From positions 1,001,047 through 1,065,046 of the forward strand of contig KL647318.1 of the NCBI GenBank assembly GCA_000727475.1: a DNA stretch of 64,000 nt, given 5' to 3'. Source of the DNA: Sarcocystis neurona. Taxonomy: Eukaryota; Apicomplexa; Conoidasida; Eucoccidiorida; Sarcocystidae. Positions 12,570 to 22,339 of this stretch are shown here, in pieces (the stretch's first letter is position 1; every line of letters starts with the position of its first letter). The notes beneath the pieces are model-generated. The model did not search any database, was not told the DNA's origin, and saw nothing but the letters and a program-made list of their open reading frames with translations. The position numbers and the translations under genes are program-made.

Positions 12570-13750
12570 TGGCTCTGCTGCAGCATGTCGGCAGCGACCC
12601 ACGTCTACACCCCACACCGATGGTGCTGCTACTCTTCGGCCGCGCAACGCAGAGCTGCTCTCTTCTCGCATCTTCTTCTCACAAACTTTCAAATAAGCAC
12701 CCCCCCCCTCGCCTTGCCAGGGGAGCGCAACACGGCTCCCCAGCGCACACAGGAGCAGACGGCAGCTGCTGCAGCAGCAGCCCCAGCGCAGCAGTGGTGT
12801 AACCTGCGCCGGCAACCCGAAGCGGCAGCAGCAGGAGCAGCAGGCGGACCACTTGCTTACGGAAGCAGGCGCCAGAGCGGATGCAACACCAGCAGCAGCA
12901 GCGCGGAGTGACGAGCGGCAGCAGCACCACAGTAGCACTGCCACACAACAGCAGATCAGAGCGCCACACGACCGCGGGCCTTGGGAAGGCAGCACATCGC
13001 CACAACGTATCAGGCAGAGGAAGTTAGCGGCTACCCTCGTCGCCGCTGCTGTACCGCCGGTCTTACTCTACTGGCTTGCTGTATCACTCTCTTCCTGTCT
13101 GTGCACTGGGGGGTGCAGTGGTGCTTCACTTCAACAGCTGCCCTGGCTGCGGACCGGGCTACCTCCTCTGCCCACCGCGTGCCGCTGCCGGTGCTGGTGC
13201 TGCTCGTGCGGTGCAGCTGCTACGGCCATATTGCCAGCACACGGCTACTACTGCCAACAGCACTCGTGCTGCCCCTGCTGCTACGAGGAGTACGCTGCTG
13301 CTCCTGGTACTACTCCTGTAACTGGTAGCACCACTGTTGGGCTGCTGTGTTAGCACGGCTGCTGCTGCAGTGTCAGCAAGAAGACTCCTGTGTGCTGCTG
13401 TTAGAACGACCGCTGCAGCTGCTGCACACTGCTGGGCTTCGCGTCGCTGTCTCCCTACTGCGATGGCAGCTTAGGTTACTCCTGCTGCCCGTGCTGTCGT
13501 GCACCAGCAGCACGCGATGCTGCAGAGGAGGGGTCGCGTCCTGGTGCGCGTCCGGGCTCCGCCGCTCGAGCGCATTTCTACCCGTATTTAGCAGCTACCT
13601 GCTGCTGCTCCTGTTGTTGCTCGTGACCCACACGAGCACAAACTCCTGCTGCTGCCGCTATCCCGTGCTGCTCCAAGCGTCGCCAGCCTTTTCCTTCTCA
13701 CGCCGCAGCGGTCCCCAGGGCCGCCCCTCCCTTGCAGCGTCCGCGACACG
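12570..13750. repeat. GC-rich mixed CAG/CTG block
   Basis: The repeat orientation changes from CAG (about 12760-12960) to CTG (about 13040-13700). Cys/Ala/Leu-rich plus frames and Gln/Ala/Ser-rich minus frames are both open. No exon can be fixed. Confidence 0.6.
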
Positions 13751-14067
13751 TTAGCACCGCTGCTCCGTAGCGACGCGCGGTTGGGTGCGGCTGCTTCGGC
13801 TGCTCCTGCTTCGCTGTTGTTGCATCTCTCCTTTGGTCCAGCTCTGGTGGTGCTGCTTCTGCTGCTCTTTGCCTGCAGGTGCTAAGTGACCGCTGTCTCT
13901 GTGGCGGTTCTGCTTCTGCTGTGCTCTCGTGCTGGTGCGCTGCTGCTGCTGCGGCGGCTGCTGTGCCGCTGCCACTACGCCGCAGTTCTTGTGGCTGCTC
14001 GCACTTCCGCAGTAGCGGCAACTCTGCGGCCGCAGGAGCTGCGAACTTGGTCGTTATTGCTTCCGCA

Positions 14068-14372
14068 TCTGTTGCTGCTCTGCTGCATCGGCTGCTGCTC
14101 TGCTGCATAGGCTGCCGCTCTGCTGCATCGGCTGCCGCTCTGCTGCGTCTGTGTCTGCTGCTGCGTCTGCCGCTGCTCTGCTGCTTTTGCCGCTGCTCTG
14201 CTGCTTTTGCCGCTGCTCTGCTGCATCTGCTGCTGCTCTGCCGCATCTGCTGCTACCCTGTCGCATCTGCTGCTGCTCTGCCGCGTCTGCTGCTGCTCTG
14301 CTGCGTCCGCTGCTGCTCTGCTGCATCTACTGCTGCTCTCCTGCGTCTGCTGCTGCTCTGCTGCTTCTGCCG
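14068..14372 (-). repeat. 20-bp tandem array encoding a frame-independent Gln/Ser/Ala cycle
   Basis: About 15 units of consensus CTGCRTCTGCTGCTGCTCTG on the plus strand. Because 20 is not a multiple of 3, the frame advances with each unit and three units (60 bp) make a 20-residue period. Read on the minus strand, every frame cycles through the same three blocks (EQQQMQQ, SSSRCSR, AAADAA), so all three frames stay open and encode the same repeat peptide with different offset. Flanking minus-strand frames remain open on both sides, so it may lie in an exon, but ends are unknown. Confidence 0.85.
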
Positions 14373-14559
14373 CTCCGCAAGCAGCTCCTCTGCTGGGTAA
14401 CGGCTGCTGCGCTGCTGGATAGCTGCTGCTGCAAGCCGTTCTTGGGACGTCCATTTGCAACAGCAACTTTCCTTTCGCGCTTCTCTTTCCTCCTGTCTAC
14501 CCCACACACAGCCATCTGGCGTTCTGTCCTCCATAGTCACTGCCTACTGACATACGCGC

Positions 14560-15620
14560 CGTGACGGCGGAAAGCGGCAGCAGCAACAACACAGCAGCCC
14601 GCGGCATCAAGCCAGCAGCAGCAGCAGCGACACCGCCTGGACGAGCAGGTAAAGTGACAGAAGCAAGAGGAGCTGCTGGTGCGCCGCAGCAGCAGCTGTC
14701 AGCCGTCGGAAAAGCAACAGCACAGAGGGCAGCAGCGAAGCAGGGAACGCCGGCGACAGCAGCAGCTTCTTTGGCAGCAGATGCAGCACCAGAAGCAGCC
14801 GCAGCAGCAGCCACAGCAGCTCCTTTGGCAGCAACAGCAGAAGCAGCGACAACGCTATCAGCAGCCGCAGCGGCTCCTTTAGCAACAGCAGAAGCAGCAG
14901 AAGAACGAGCAGCAGCAGCACCAGGAAGAGCGAGAGCAGCAGCGGCAAGAAGGACGACAGATGCCGACAGGAATAACGCAGCAACAGCAGCAGAAGCGTC
15001 ATTTGCCGCACGCAGCAGCTGTCCAAGCGGCAGCATACACACAGCAGCACTGCAGTCCCGCAGAAGAAGCGCTGGGCACGAGAAAAAGTCACCGGCGGCA
15101 TCAGCTGAGGCGCAGCAGGCGCTGCAGCTCCTGTCGTCGATAAACAGCAGCAGAAACGGCAACAGACGCAGCAGACCCAGCAGCAGCAGCAGCAACACAT
15201 GCAGCAGGAGCGGCAACAAGAGACGCAGCAGCAGCAGCAGCAAAAAGAAGAACGCGAGAAGACGCGGCGCTGAGAGTGAGGGGAATCAGCAGGCACACAG
15301 CCACAAGCAGCACGCCCGATCCCACACACAGCAGCAGCAAGCCAGAAGAGCAGCAGCAGACCAGAAGAACAGAAGCAGGCCAGAAGAACAGCGGCAGGCC
15401 AGAAGAACAACAGCAGACTGAGGCCGGCATGCTGGCGATCCTGCAAGAGCAGCAGGACAACGGTGGCAGCAGCGTTGCAGGCAGGTCTACACACGACAGC
15501 CGCAGAAGCAGCAGCCACGGCCGAAGCAATATAGCAGTAACAGCACTACCAACAGCAGCTCCAACACCAGCAGTAACAGCAACAGTAAAAGCAGCAGTAA
15601 CAGCAGCAGCACCAGTAGCA
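14560..15620 (+). repeat. CAG-rich block with Ala/Gln/Ser-rich frames
   Basis: Imperfect CAG repeats. The frame from an ATG at 14561 runs to a TGA at 15421 (286 codons). It is Ala-rich in the first half, then has a more complex part around 14990-15140, including AEAQQALQLLSSIN, then Ser/Arg-rich repeats and RPEEQ-type units. It could be an exon of a homopolymer-rich protein, but minus-strand Ala/Leu frames cover the same DNA. Confidence 0.4.
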
Positions 15621-17195
15621 GTAATATAATAGCAACGTCAGCTGCAACAGCAGCGGTAACGGCAGCAGTGACAGCAGCAGGAACAGCAGCGGTAACAGGA
15701 GAAGCACCAGCGGTAGCCACGGGGAGGGCAGCATCAGCAGGACAACAGGATAGGCAACTGCAGCAGTATCAAAAGAAGCAGCAGCAGAACCAACGACAGC
15801 AATAACCGCTGCGGCAGGAGAAACAGCAGCAATGAGAGCAGCAGCAGCAACAGAAACAACAGCAACAGCCACAGCAACAACAGCGGCAACAGCAGCAGCA
15901 ACGGCAACAGCAGCAACAACACCACCAACGGCGGTGGGCTCAGCACTACCGAAGTAGAAGGAAGAGCAGTGCAAAGTGCAGCTACTTGTAAGGACGCGGA
16001 AATGGAGGAACAGCAGCCCGGAGCCGGCGCATACAGACAGCAGCAGCAGGAGCTGCTAAAAAGCGACAGCAACAGCAATAGCTACACTACAGCAGGTCAC
16101 GTGAAGCAGTAGGAGGCAGCAGCAGCGTCAGAAGTCGATAGCTTCTGGTAACCAACAGGTGCAGCAGCAACACCAGAAGACGTACGACGTTAGCTGCAGC
16201 AGCGTCAGCGAAAGCAGCAGCAGCAGCACGAATAGCGGACTCGCAGCGGCAGCAGCAAAACTCGAGGAGCAGCACAGCAGCGGCCAGCGCAACGGGCAGC
16301 TGACAGCCAACCAGCCACCGGCGATCACAGCGGCGACAACAGCAGCACCAACAAGAGCAGCACGGCCAACAGGAACAGGAGCAGCAACAAGAGCAGCAGC
16401 AAGAGCAGCAGCAGCAAGAGCAGCGGCAGCAAGAGCAGCAGCAGCAACAGCAACAGCAGCAACAGCAGCAGCAGCAACAGCAGCANNNNNNNNNNNNNNN
16501 NNNNNNNNNNNNNNNNNNNNNNNNNNNNNNNNNNNNNNNNNNNNNNNNNNNNNNNNNNNNNNNNNNNNNNNNNNNNNNNNNNNNNNNNNNNNNNNNNNNN
16601 NNNNNNNNNNNNNNNNNNNNNNNNNNNNNNNNNNNNNNNNNNNNNNNNNNNNNNNNNNNNNNNNNNNNNNNNNNNNNNNNNNNNNNNNNNNNNNNNNNNN
16701 NNNNNNNNNNNNNNNNNNNNNNNNNNNNNNNNNNNNNNNNNNNNNNNNNNNNNNNNNNNNNNNNNNNNNNNNNNNNNNNNNNNNNNNNNNNNNNNNNNNN
16801 NNNNNNNNNNNNNNNNNNNNNNNNNNNNNNNNNNNNNNNNNNNNNNNNNNNNNNNNNNNNNNNNNNNNNAGGATAGGCAACTGCAGCAGTATCAAAAGAA
16901 GCAGCAGCAGAACCAACGACAGCAATAACCGCTGCGGCAGGAGAAACAGCAGCAATGAGAGCAGCAGCAGCAACAGAAACAACAGCAACAGCAGGAACAG
17001 CAGCACCAGCAGCAACAGCAGCAACAGCAGCACCAGCAGCACCAGCAACAACAGCAGCAACAGCAACAGCAGCAATAGCAGCGGCAGCAGCAACAGCAGC
17101 AATAGCAGTTGCAGCAGCAACAGCAGCAGCAGCAATAGTAGCAGCAGCAGCGATAGCAGCAGCAACACCAGCAGCAACGGCAGCAGCACTTGACG
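15621..17195 (+). repeat. CAG/CAACAG repeat tract flanking gap
   Basis: Long, nearly pure (CAGCAR)n-type repeats on both sides of the gap. It contains a 123-bp exact duplication (15747-15869 and 16870-16992) whose second copy starts at the gap edge. Nothing here can be assigned to a gene. Confidence 0.8.
16486..16869. other. assembly gap (384 N)
   Basis: A run of N within CAG repeats. The right flank repeats sequence already present upstream, so the gap size and even the order of flanks are doubtful. Confidence 0.98.
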
Positions 17196-17282
17196 GCAGC
17201 AGATACGTAGAAGAGCAGCAGGACAGCAGAGCCAAGTCCCGAAAGCGAAGAAGTGTCCTACACATCCGTTACTGCACATAAT

Positions 17283-17780
17283 ATATATTGATTCATGCAT
17301 ACACCTAGATAGTTCCCCTACAAAGGAAGAGAAACCCATTTACCTACCTATATATATATATATGCATGTGGGGAGAGAGACAGGGACAGAGAAATGGAGA
17401 AGAAAAAGAGAAAGAATAGAGACTCAATTTCTGCGGGGGTCTATGCGTGGCTCTGAATAACGTAAGAGAGAGCGACAGAATTAGTGAAAGACAGACAGAG
17501 ACAGCGGAAGTGATATATGTCAATATAAATACCCTCCAAGCTGCTGCGGTCTCTGCTGTTGCTCCTGCTGCTGCCTTCTTCGGCTTCATACCCAAGTCCT
17601 TTTCCCCCTCATACGCTCTCTCCCTACATATATACACATGTATGCGCACGTGGAGACACATACATATATATATATATATACACTATTCCTCTCTATATAT
17701 ATACGTATGGACGTATATACATATATATATACACTATTACTCTCTATCTATCTATCTATATATATATGCATGTATATGTG
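17283..17780. repeat. TA-microsatellite spacer
   Basis: TA tracts at about 17350, 17665-17680, 17693-17703, 17718-17730 and 17744-17768, separated by ACACTATTCCTCTCTA-like units that occur twice. This is spacer between two CAG-rich blocks; no gene seen. Confidence 0.7.
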
Positions 17781-18816
17781 GGGTGGTGCAGAGATCCGTA
17801 TACGCAGAAAGGGCGTCGAAAGAAGGTGTGGAGAGAGGAACGGAGAAAAGGAAGTGACGCGTTTGCGCGCTGGTGAGAGCAGCAGTTGGCCAGAAGCGGA
17901 GCTCGATAGCAGACGACGGTGCTGAGAGTTCGTGGGGTGTACGTACACCGGAAAGGAGAGGAAGAGACGGCGAGAATTGCTGCGCGTTTTTTGTCGACAA
18001 GGAACTCCCATGCGTAAGAACAGGAAGAGCGGTCCGCGTGGGAAGAGAACGCAGAAGCAGCAACCGGGGAAGGGAGAAAATGCTGTCGCTGTGGCGGCGG
18101 TGGAGCCGGGGGCGGGGAGGGGAGGGGCAGCAGCAGCAGCAAACGACGACAGCAGCGGCCTCCTCACCGCAGCAGGAGAAGGGAAAAGAAGAAGAAGAAG
18201 TAGCCGCACCAGGAGAGTGTCGGTCGGCAACAGCAGCAACAGCAGCAACTTGGTAGCGAACAGCAGAAGGAGAAGGAGCAGCAGCAGCGGCGGTGAGACC
18301 CGAGCAGCTGCCGCGGAGAGCGGCAGAAGCTGCTGCAGCCCATCACCTGCCGTTTCAGCGACCAAGGAAAGCAACGGCGACCGGACCCCCGAGGAAATGA
18401 AGAAGAGGGACAGCAGCAGCAGCAAGAACGCAGGAAGAACCAGAAGAAAAAGCAGCAACAGCAGTGCGTCTACGAAGAGCAGAAGCAGAAGAAGCAGCAG
18501 CAGCAGTTGCTGTCTCGCTGCTGTCGACAGCAGAGACGTCAGGAGGCGCAAGTCGAGCGGAAACAGAAGCCGCAGCAGCTGCTGTCGTGCTGCTGGTCGC
18601 AGCGGAGGCGGGAGGAGGCGGACGTCGAGCAGAAGAAGAAGCAGCAGCAGAGGCAGCAGAACGCTGGGCGGTGTTGCTAGTAGCAGAAGGAGAAGCAACG
18701 TGCTGCCGCATAGCAGCAACAGCAGCAGCAGTAAGGAGGAGAAGGAGGATCTGGTGGGGCTGGAAAGCTGCTGCAGCGACGCTCCTGCCGCCGGCTGCAC
18801 CAGCGGGGAGCTTGAT

Positions 18817-20420
18817 TCAGGAAGCAGCAGCAGCAGCAGAAAGAGGCCGACGATGCGGAGCAGCAGGCGAGAGGTGGAAGGCAGCAGCAGCAGGAGAGCT
18901 GATTTGCGAAGGAATCGAAGCAGCAGCACCAGCAAGTGCGTATGCCCCAGAAACAGCAGCAGCAGCAGCAACACCGGCCTTCCGGCCAGCAGCAGCGCAC
19001 CTAGAAGCATTGCCCGTTCGCAAAGTAGCACTAGCAGCAGCATCAGCCAGTCTGACCCCCGTCGAAGGAGCAGCAGCACCAGCAGCAAAAGTTGCTCCTC
19101 CCGAAGGAGCGCCAGCACCAGCCACAGCAGCAACAAGTTCGATTTCTCCATGAGAAGAAGCATCAACAGCAGCAAGTCTCGTATCTCCACGTGGAGGAGG
19201 AGGACGAGAAGGAGAAGCAGCAACGGCGGCAGCAGCAGCAGCAAATTTGAGTCCTCCTTGTTGAGGATTATTCGCAGCAGCAGTTGCAGCAAGTCTGGCC
19301 GGTCCACGCGCAGCAGCAGCAGCAGGAAGTTGAATCCCTCCTTGCTGACGGGGGGTGGGAGCAGCAACAGCAGTAGCAGTCGCAGGCCAAGCAGCCACGG
19401 CAGAAGCAACATGCCACTTAGCACCTCAAGCAGCAGAGGACTGGCAAGACGCCACAGCCAGCACTCCCGTTTAGTCAGCAGGAGACGCAGCAAGGCGTGT
19501 GTTGTAGCTAACAGCAAGACCAGCAGACTCGTCGTGAGGAGGGGAAGAAGACGAAGAAGAAGCAGCAGCAAGACTGGCGTCCTGCCTTCAGATGTCTGCA
19601 GCAGCAGCAGGGCCGAGCGACGCAGCCGGCGAGATTTGAGAGATCGCAGCAGCAGTAATTCGTTGGGAAGAAGAAGCTGCAGCAGCACCCTGCCAAGAAG
19701 CCAGAAAGCGAGTAGGAGGCGGACAAGGAGGAGGAGGAACAGCAGCAGCAGCTGTGTCATAGAACGAATGGGCAGCAGAAGGCGTATCTGGTCGTCCAGA
19801 AGAAGCAGCAACCGCGTTGGTGGTCGACAGAGCAGCAGGAAGAAGAGAAGCAGCAGCGGGGAAGGAAGAAACCTGCGGCGCAGCGGGGACACGCAGCCAC
19901 CCGGCAGCAGCAGCAGCAGCGGCAGCTGGACTGTCGCTACTTTGACCAGAATTCGCAGCAGCAGCAGTGTTCGAAGACGAGAAACAAGCAGCAGACGGAG
20001 GGCAAACAGCAGCAGCAGCAGCTGGACCGACGTGTCTCTGAGAATGGGGAGCAGCAGCAGCAACAGCGGCAGCAGCAGAAACGGCAAACTTGGACGCCGG
20101 TGTAGGTGCACCAACCGAAGGAGAAGAAGAAGAGGAAGTTTCTACCCCCTCACAAGTCGCAGGAAGGCCAGAAGCAGTTCGCAAGGACGACGCGAAAGAG
20201 AGATAAAAACGACGAACTTCTTCCTTCACTCCCGCCACGCAGTGGGAGAGAAGCAGCAGCAGCCGCCGAGCAGAAGCAGCAGCAGCAGCACCGGTGCGAT
20301 GTGCTCCGCAGAAGAGCAGCAGCGCGGCAGTGACCTCCGTCGCAGGAATCGACGAAATTTGCCGACGACGCTTGGCGGCAGCAGAGGAACGGCAGAAGGG
20401 AAGGAGGAGAAGAAAGAACA
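18817..20420 (-). CDS. candidate Ala/Ser/Pro-rich protein, one or more exons
   Basis: Two minus-strand open stretches (about 20420 to 19588, and 19398 to 18817) contain complex segments between Ala tracts, e.g. VKEEVRRFYLSFASSLRTA (near 20225-20170), VGAPTPASKFAVS, PDTPSAAHSFYD and, in the second stretch, DTRLAAVDASSHGEIELVAA. Leu/Phe/Tyr/Glu diversity there is higher than repeat translation would give, and the plus strand reads only Ser/Arg-rich at the same place. No start codon or splice sites were fixed, and the two parts are in different frames, so an intron between about 19588 and 19398 is likely. No known domain. An alternative is that the plus strand is coding. Confidence 0.35.
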
Positions 20421-20842
20421 CCAGCAGCAGCCCGGGGAGCCGCAGCAACGGCAGCAGTCTCAGAAGCTGGAGCAACAGGAGCAACTTCGGGAGCTGCAGC
20501 AGCAACAACAGCAGCAGGTCGCGGACGAGCAGGGGCAACAACGGGAGGTGGTTGCAGAGGAGGAGGAGGAGAACCAGCAGCAACAGCAGCAAATTTCGAT
20601 TAGGCACACCAGAAGCAGCAAGGCTTCTAGCAGCAGCGACAATGAGAGAAGGCAGTTGCTGCTGAGCAGGAGCAGCAACGACAGCAGCAGCAACCGCAGC
20701 TCCGTCAAGCGCCAAGAGGAGCGGCCGCGGAAGAAGAAAGAGAAAGCCCCACAGAAGCAACATTGCCTGTTGTGTATGAACAAAAAGAAGGACCGAAGAC
20801 AGAAGCCACAGTGCATGTTGCCTGCTTCGGCTGCTGGGATCT

Positions 20843-21376
20843 ATGAGTGGGCGCCAGGCGTGCGAGCAGCAACACCTCGGCCAAGAAAAAACTCGTGCGA
20901 GGCGCAGGGAGAACAAGAAGAAGAGCTGCCGGCGTGCACGGCGTATGGTCGGGGAAGCAGAAGAGCAGCTGCAGCACCAGCAGAAACAGCAGCAGAGCTG
21001 GCAGCAGCAGCAGCAGCCGAACAGAGACGACGCAACGGCAGGGAGACGACCTCCCTCAGCAGCGCACGTGGTGCAGCAACAGCAGCAACTGCTGGAGCTG
21101 GCGACCCAGAGCCAAAGGAAGAAAGAGAGGCGGAAGGAGGCCGAGAAAGAGGACGAAAAGGCGAAAGAGAAGAAGGAAGGGAGAGGGAAAGGCGAAGAAG
21201 AGAAAGGGGAAGAAGAGAAGGGGGACAAATTAGAAGAGAAGGGGAAACGAGAAAGGGTAGCGAACTCGATTGCTATTGTGACGCGGGGACAGAGGGCGAC
21301 AAAGGCCGCCGAGAGAGAGAAGAGGAAGAAGAAGAGGAAGCAGCAGCAAGGCAAAGTGCTGCAGCAGCAGCGATAG
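20843..21376 (+). CDS. candidate Gln/Glu/Lys-rich coiled-coil exon
   Basis: The second plus frame gives mixed Gln/Ala repeats (EAEEQLQHQQKQQQSW) and then a Lys/Glu block of about 60 residues with the look of a charged coiled coil. It ends at a TAG at 21374. The same frame resumes protein-like Gln-rich sequence at about 21480 and continues to 21844, broken by another TAG at 21626. Introns, decay of CAG to TAG, or sequence error could explain the stops. The function is unknown. The first frame is also open here but is Arg/Glu/Gly-rich and less convincing. Confidence 0.3.
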   Translation: MSGRQACEQQHLGQEKTRARRRENKKKSCRRARRMVGEAEEQLQHQQKQQQSWQQQQQPNRDDATAGRRPPSAAHVVQQQQQLLELATQSQRKKERRKEAEKEDEKAKEKKEGRGKGEEEKGEEEKGDKLEEKGKRERVANSIAIVTRGQRATKAAEREKRKKKRKQQQGKVLQQQR

Positions 21377-21628
21377 ACGCAGGTGTCGAAATAGTGGCGA
21401 GGACATCGCATGCAGCAGTAGATAGAGACCGCAGAGGAGGCAGGAGAACAGCAGCAGCCTTTGCAGCAGCAGTAGCAGTGCAAGAGAAACGGAGAAGAGC
21501 GGCGGAGTGGACAGCCGGGTCAGAGGAGGAGGAAGAAGCCGCGGCAGCAGCAGATGAAGGAGAAGGTGAAGAAGACGGAAAAGAGTCCCCGGCAGGAGGA
21601 CCAGGAAGAAGAGAAGCTGCGGCGTTAG

Positions 21629-21844
21629 CAGCAGGAACTCGTGCAACAGCACACACAGCCGGAGAGAGAGCAGCGGCAGCTACCGCAGGACAAGCAGCAG
21701 CAACCGGGGAAAGGCATGCGACAGCAGCAGCAGAAAGCGCAGAGGGAAGGCGAGGATGGGGAGGGCTCGGAGCTGCAGAACGAAGAGAAAGAGAGAAGAA
21801 AAGGGCAGGGGAGGTTGCAGCAGTCTTGGCAGTGCCTGAGAAAG
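21629..21844 (+). CDS. candidate Gln-rich exon ending at a strong splice donor
   Basis: Gln-rich, charged sequence (ELQNEEKERRKGQGRLQQSW, then QCLRK) runs to AAAG followed by GTAAGC at 21845, a near-consensus donor. The same frame is open beyond the donor to 22339 as Gln/Glu/Lys-rich repeats (RQQQDS units at about 22050-22105), so the donor may not be used. This is the best single splice signal in the 18-27 kb repeat block and suggests plus-strand transcription there. No domain recognised. Confidence 0.3.
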
Positions 21845-22339
21845 GTAAGCCACGCGCTCAGCGCCGTACCCTGGCACCAGCAACGGCAGCAGCAGTGGCA
21901 GGGAGGGCCGGGGAAGGCTGCGGACGGGAAGGAAACGCGCCAGCAGGTCTGCAGATTGCTGCTGCAGGGACCGCCGAACGAACAGAGAAGAAAGGGAAAG
22001 AGAGGACTTCAGCGGCCGGGAACGCAGCAACTGCAGCCCCAGAAGAGCAGACAGCAGCAGGACAGCAGACAGCAGCAGGACAGCAGACAGCAGCTGGACA
22101 GCGGGCAGCCGCAGGAGACCAGGCTACAGCAGGAAAGCGGGCAGCAGGAGGAGCATCTGGCGGATGTGGCGCGCCCGCAATCTCAGCAGGAGAAGAAGGA
22201 GAAGGCAGCAGAGGAAGAGCGACCTCCTGCGAGACGACAGCAGCAGGAAGAAGACGAAGCAGCGGGAGAGGAAGAGGAATTGCCGGGGCAGGGGGGGGGG
22301 CGTTGGAAGAAGAAGCAGCAGGAGCAGCAGGCGCCTTAG

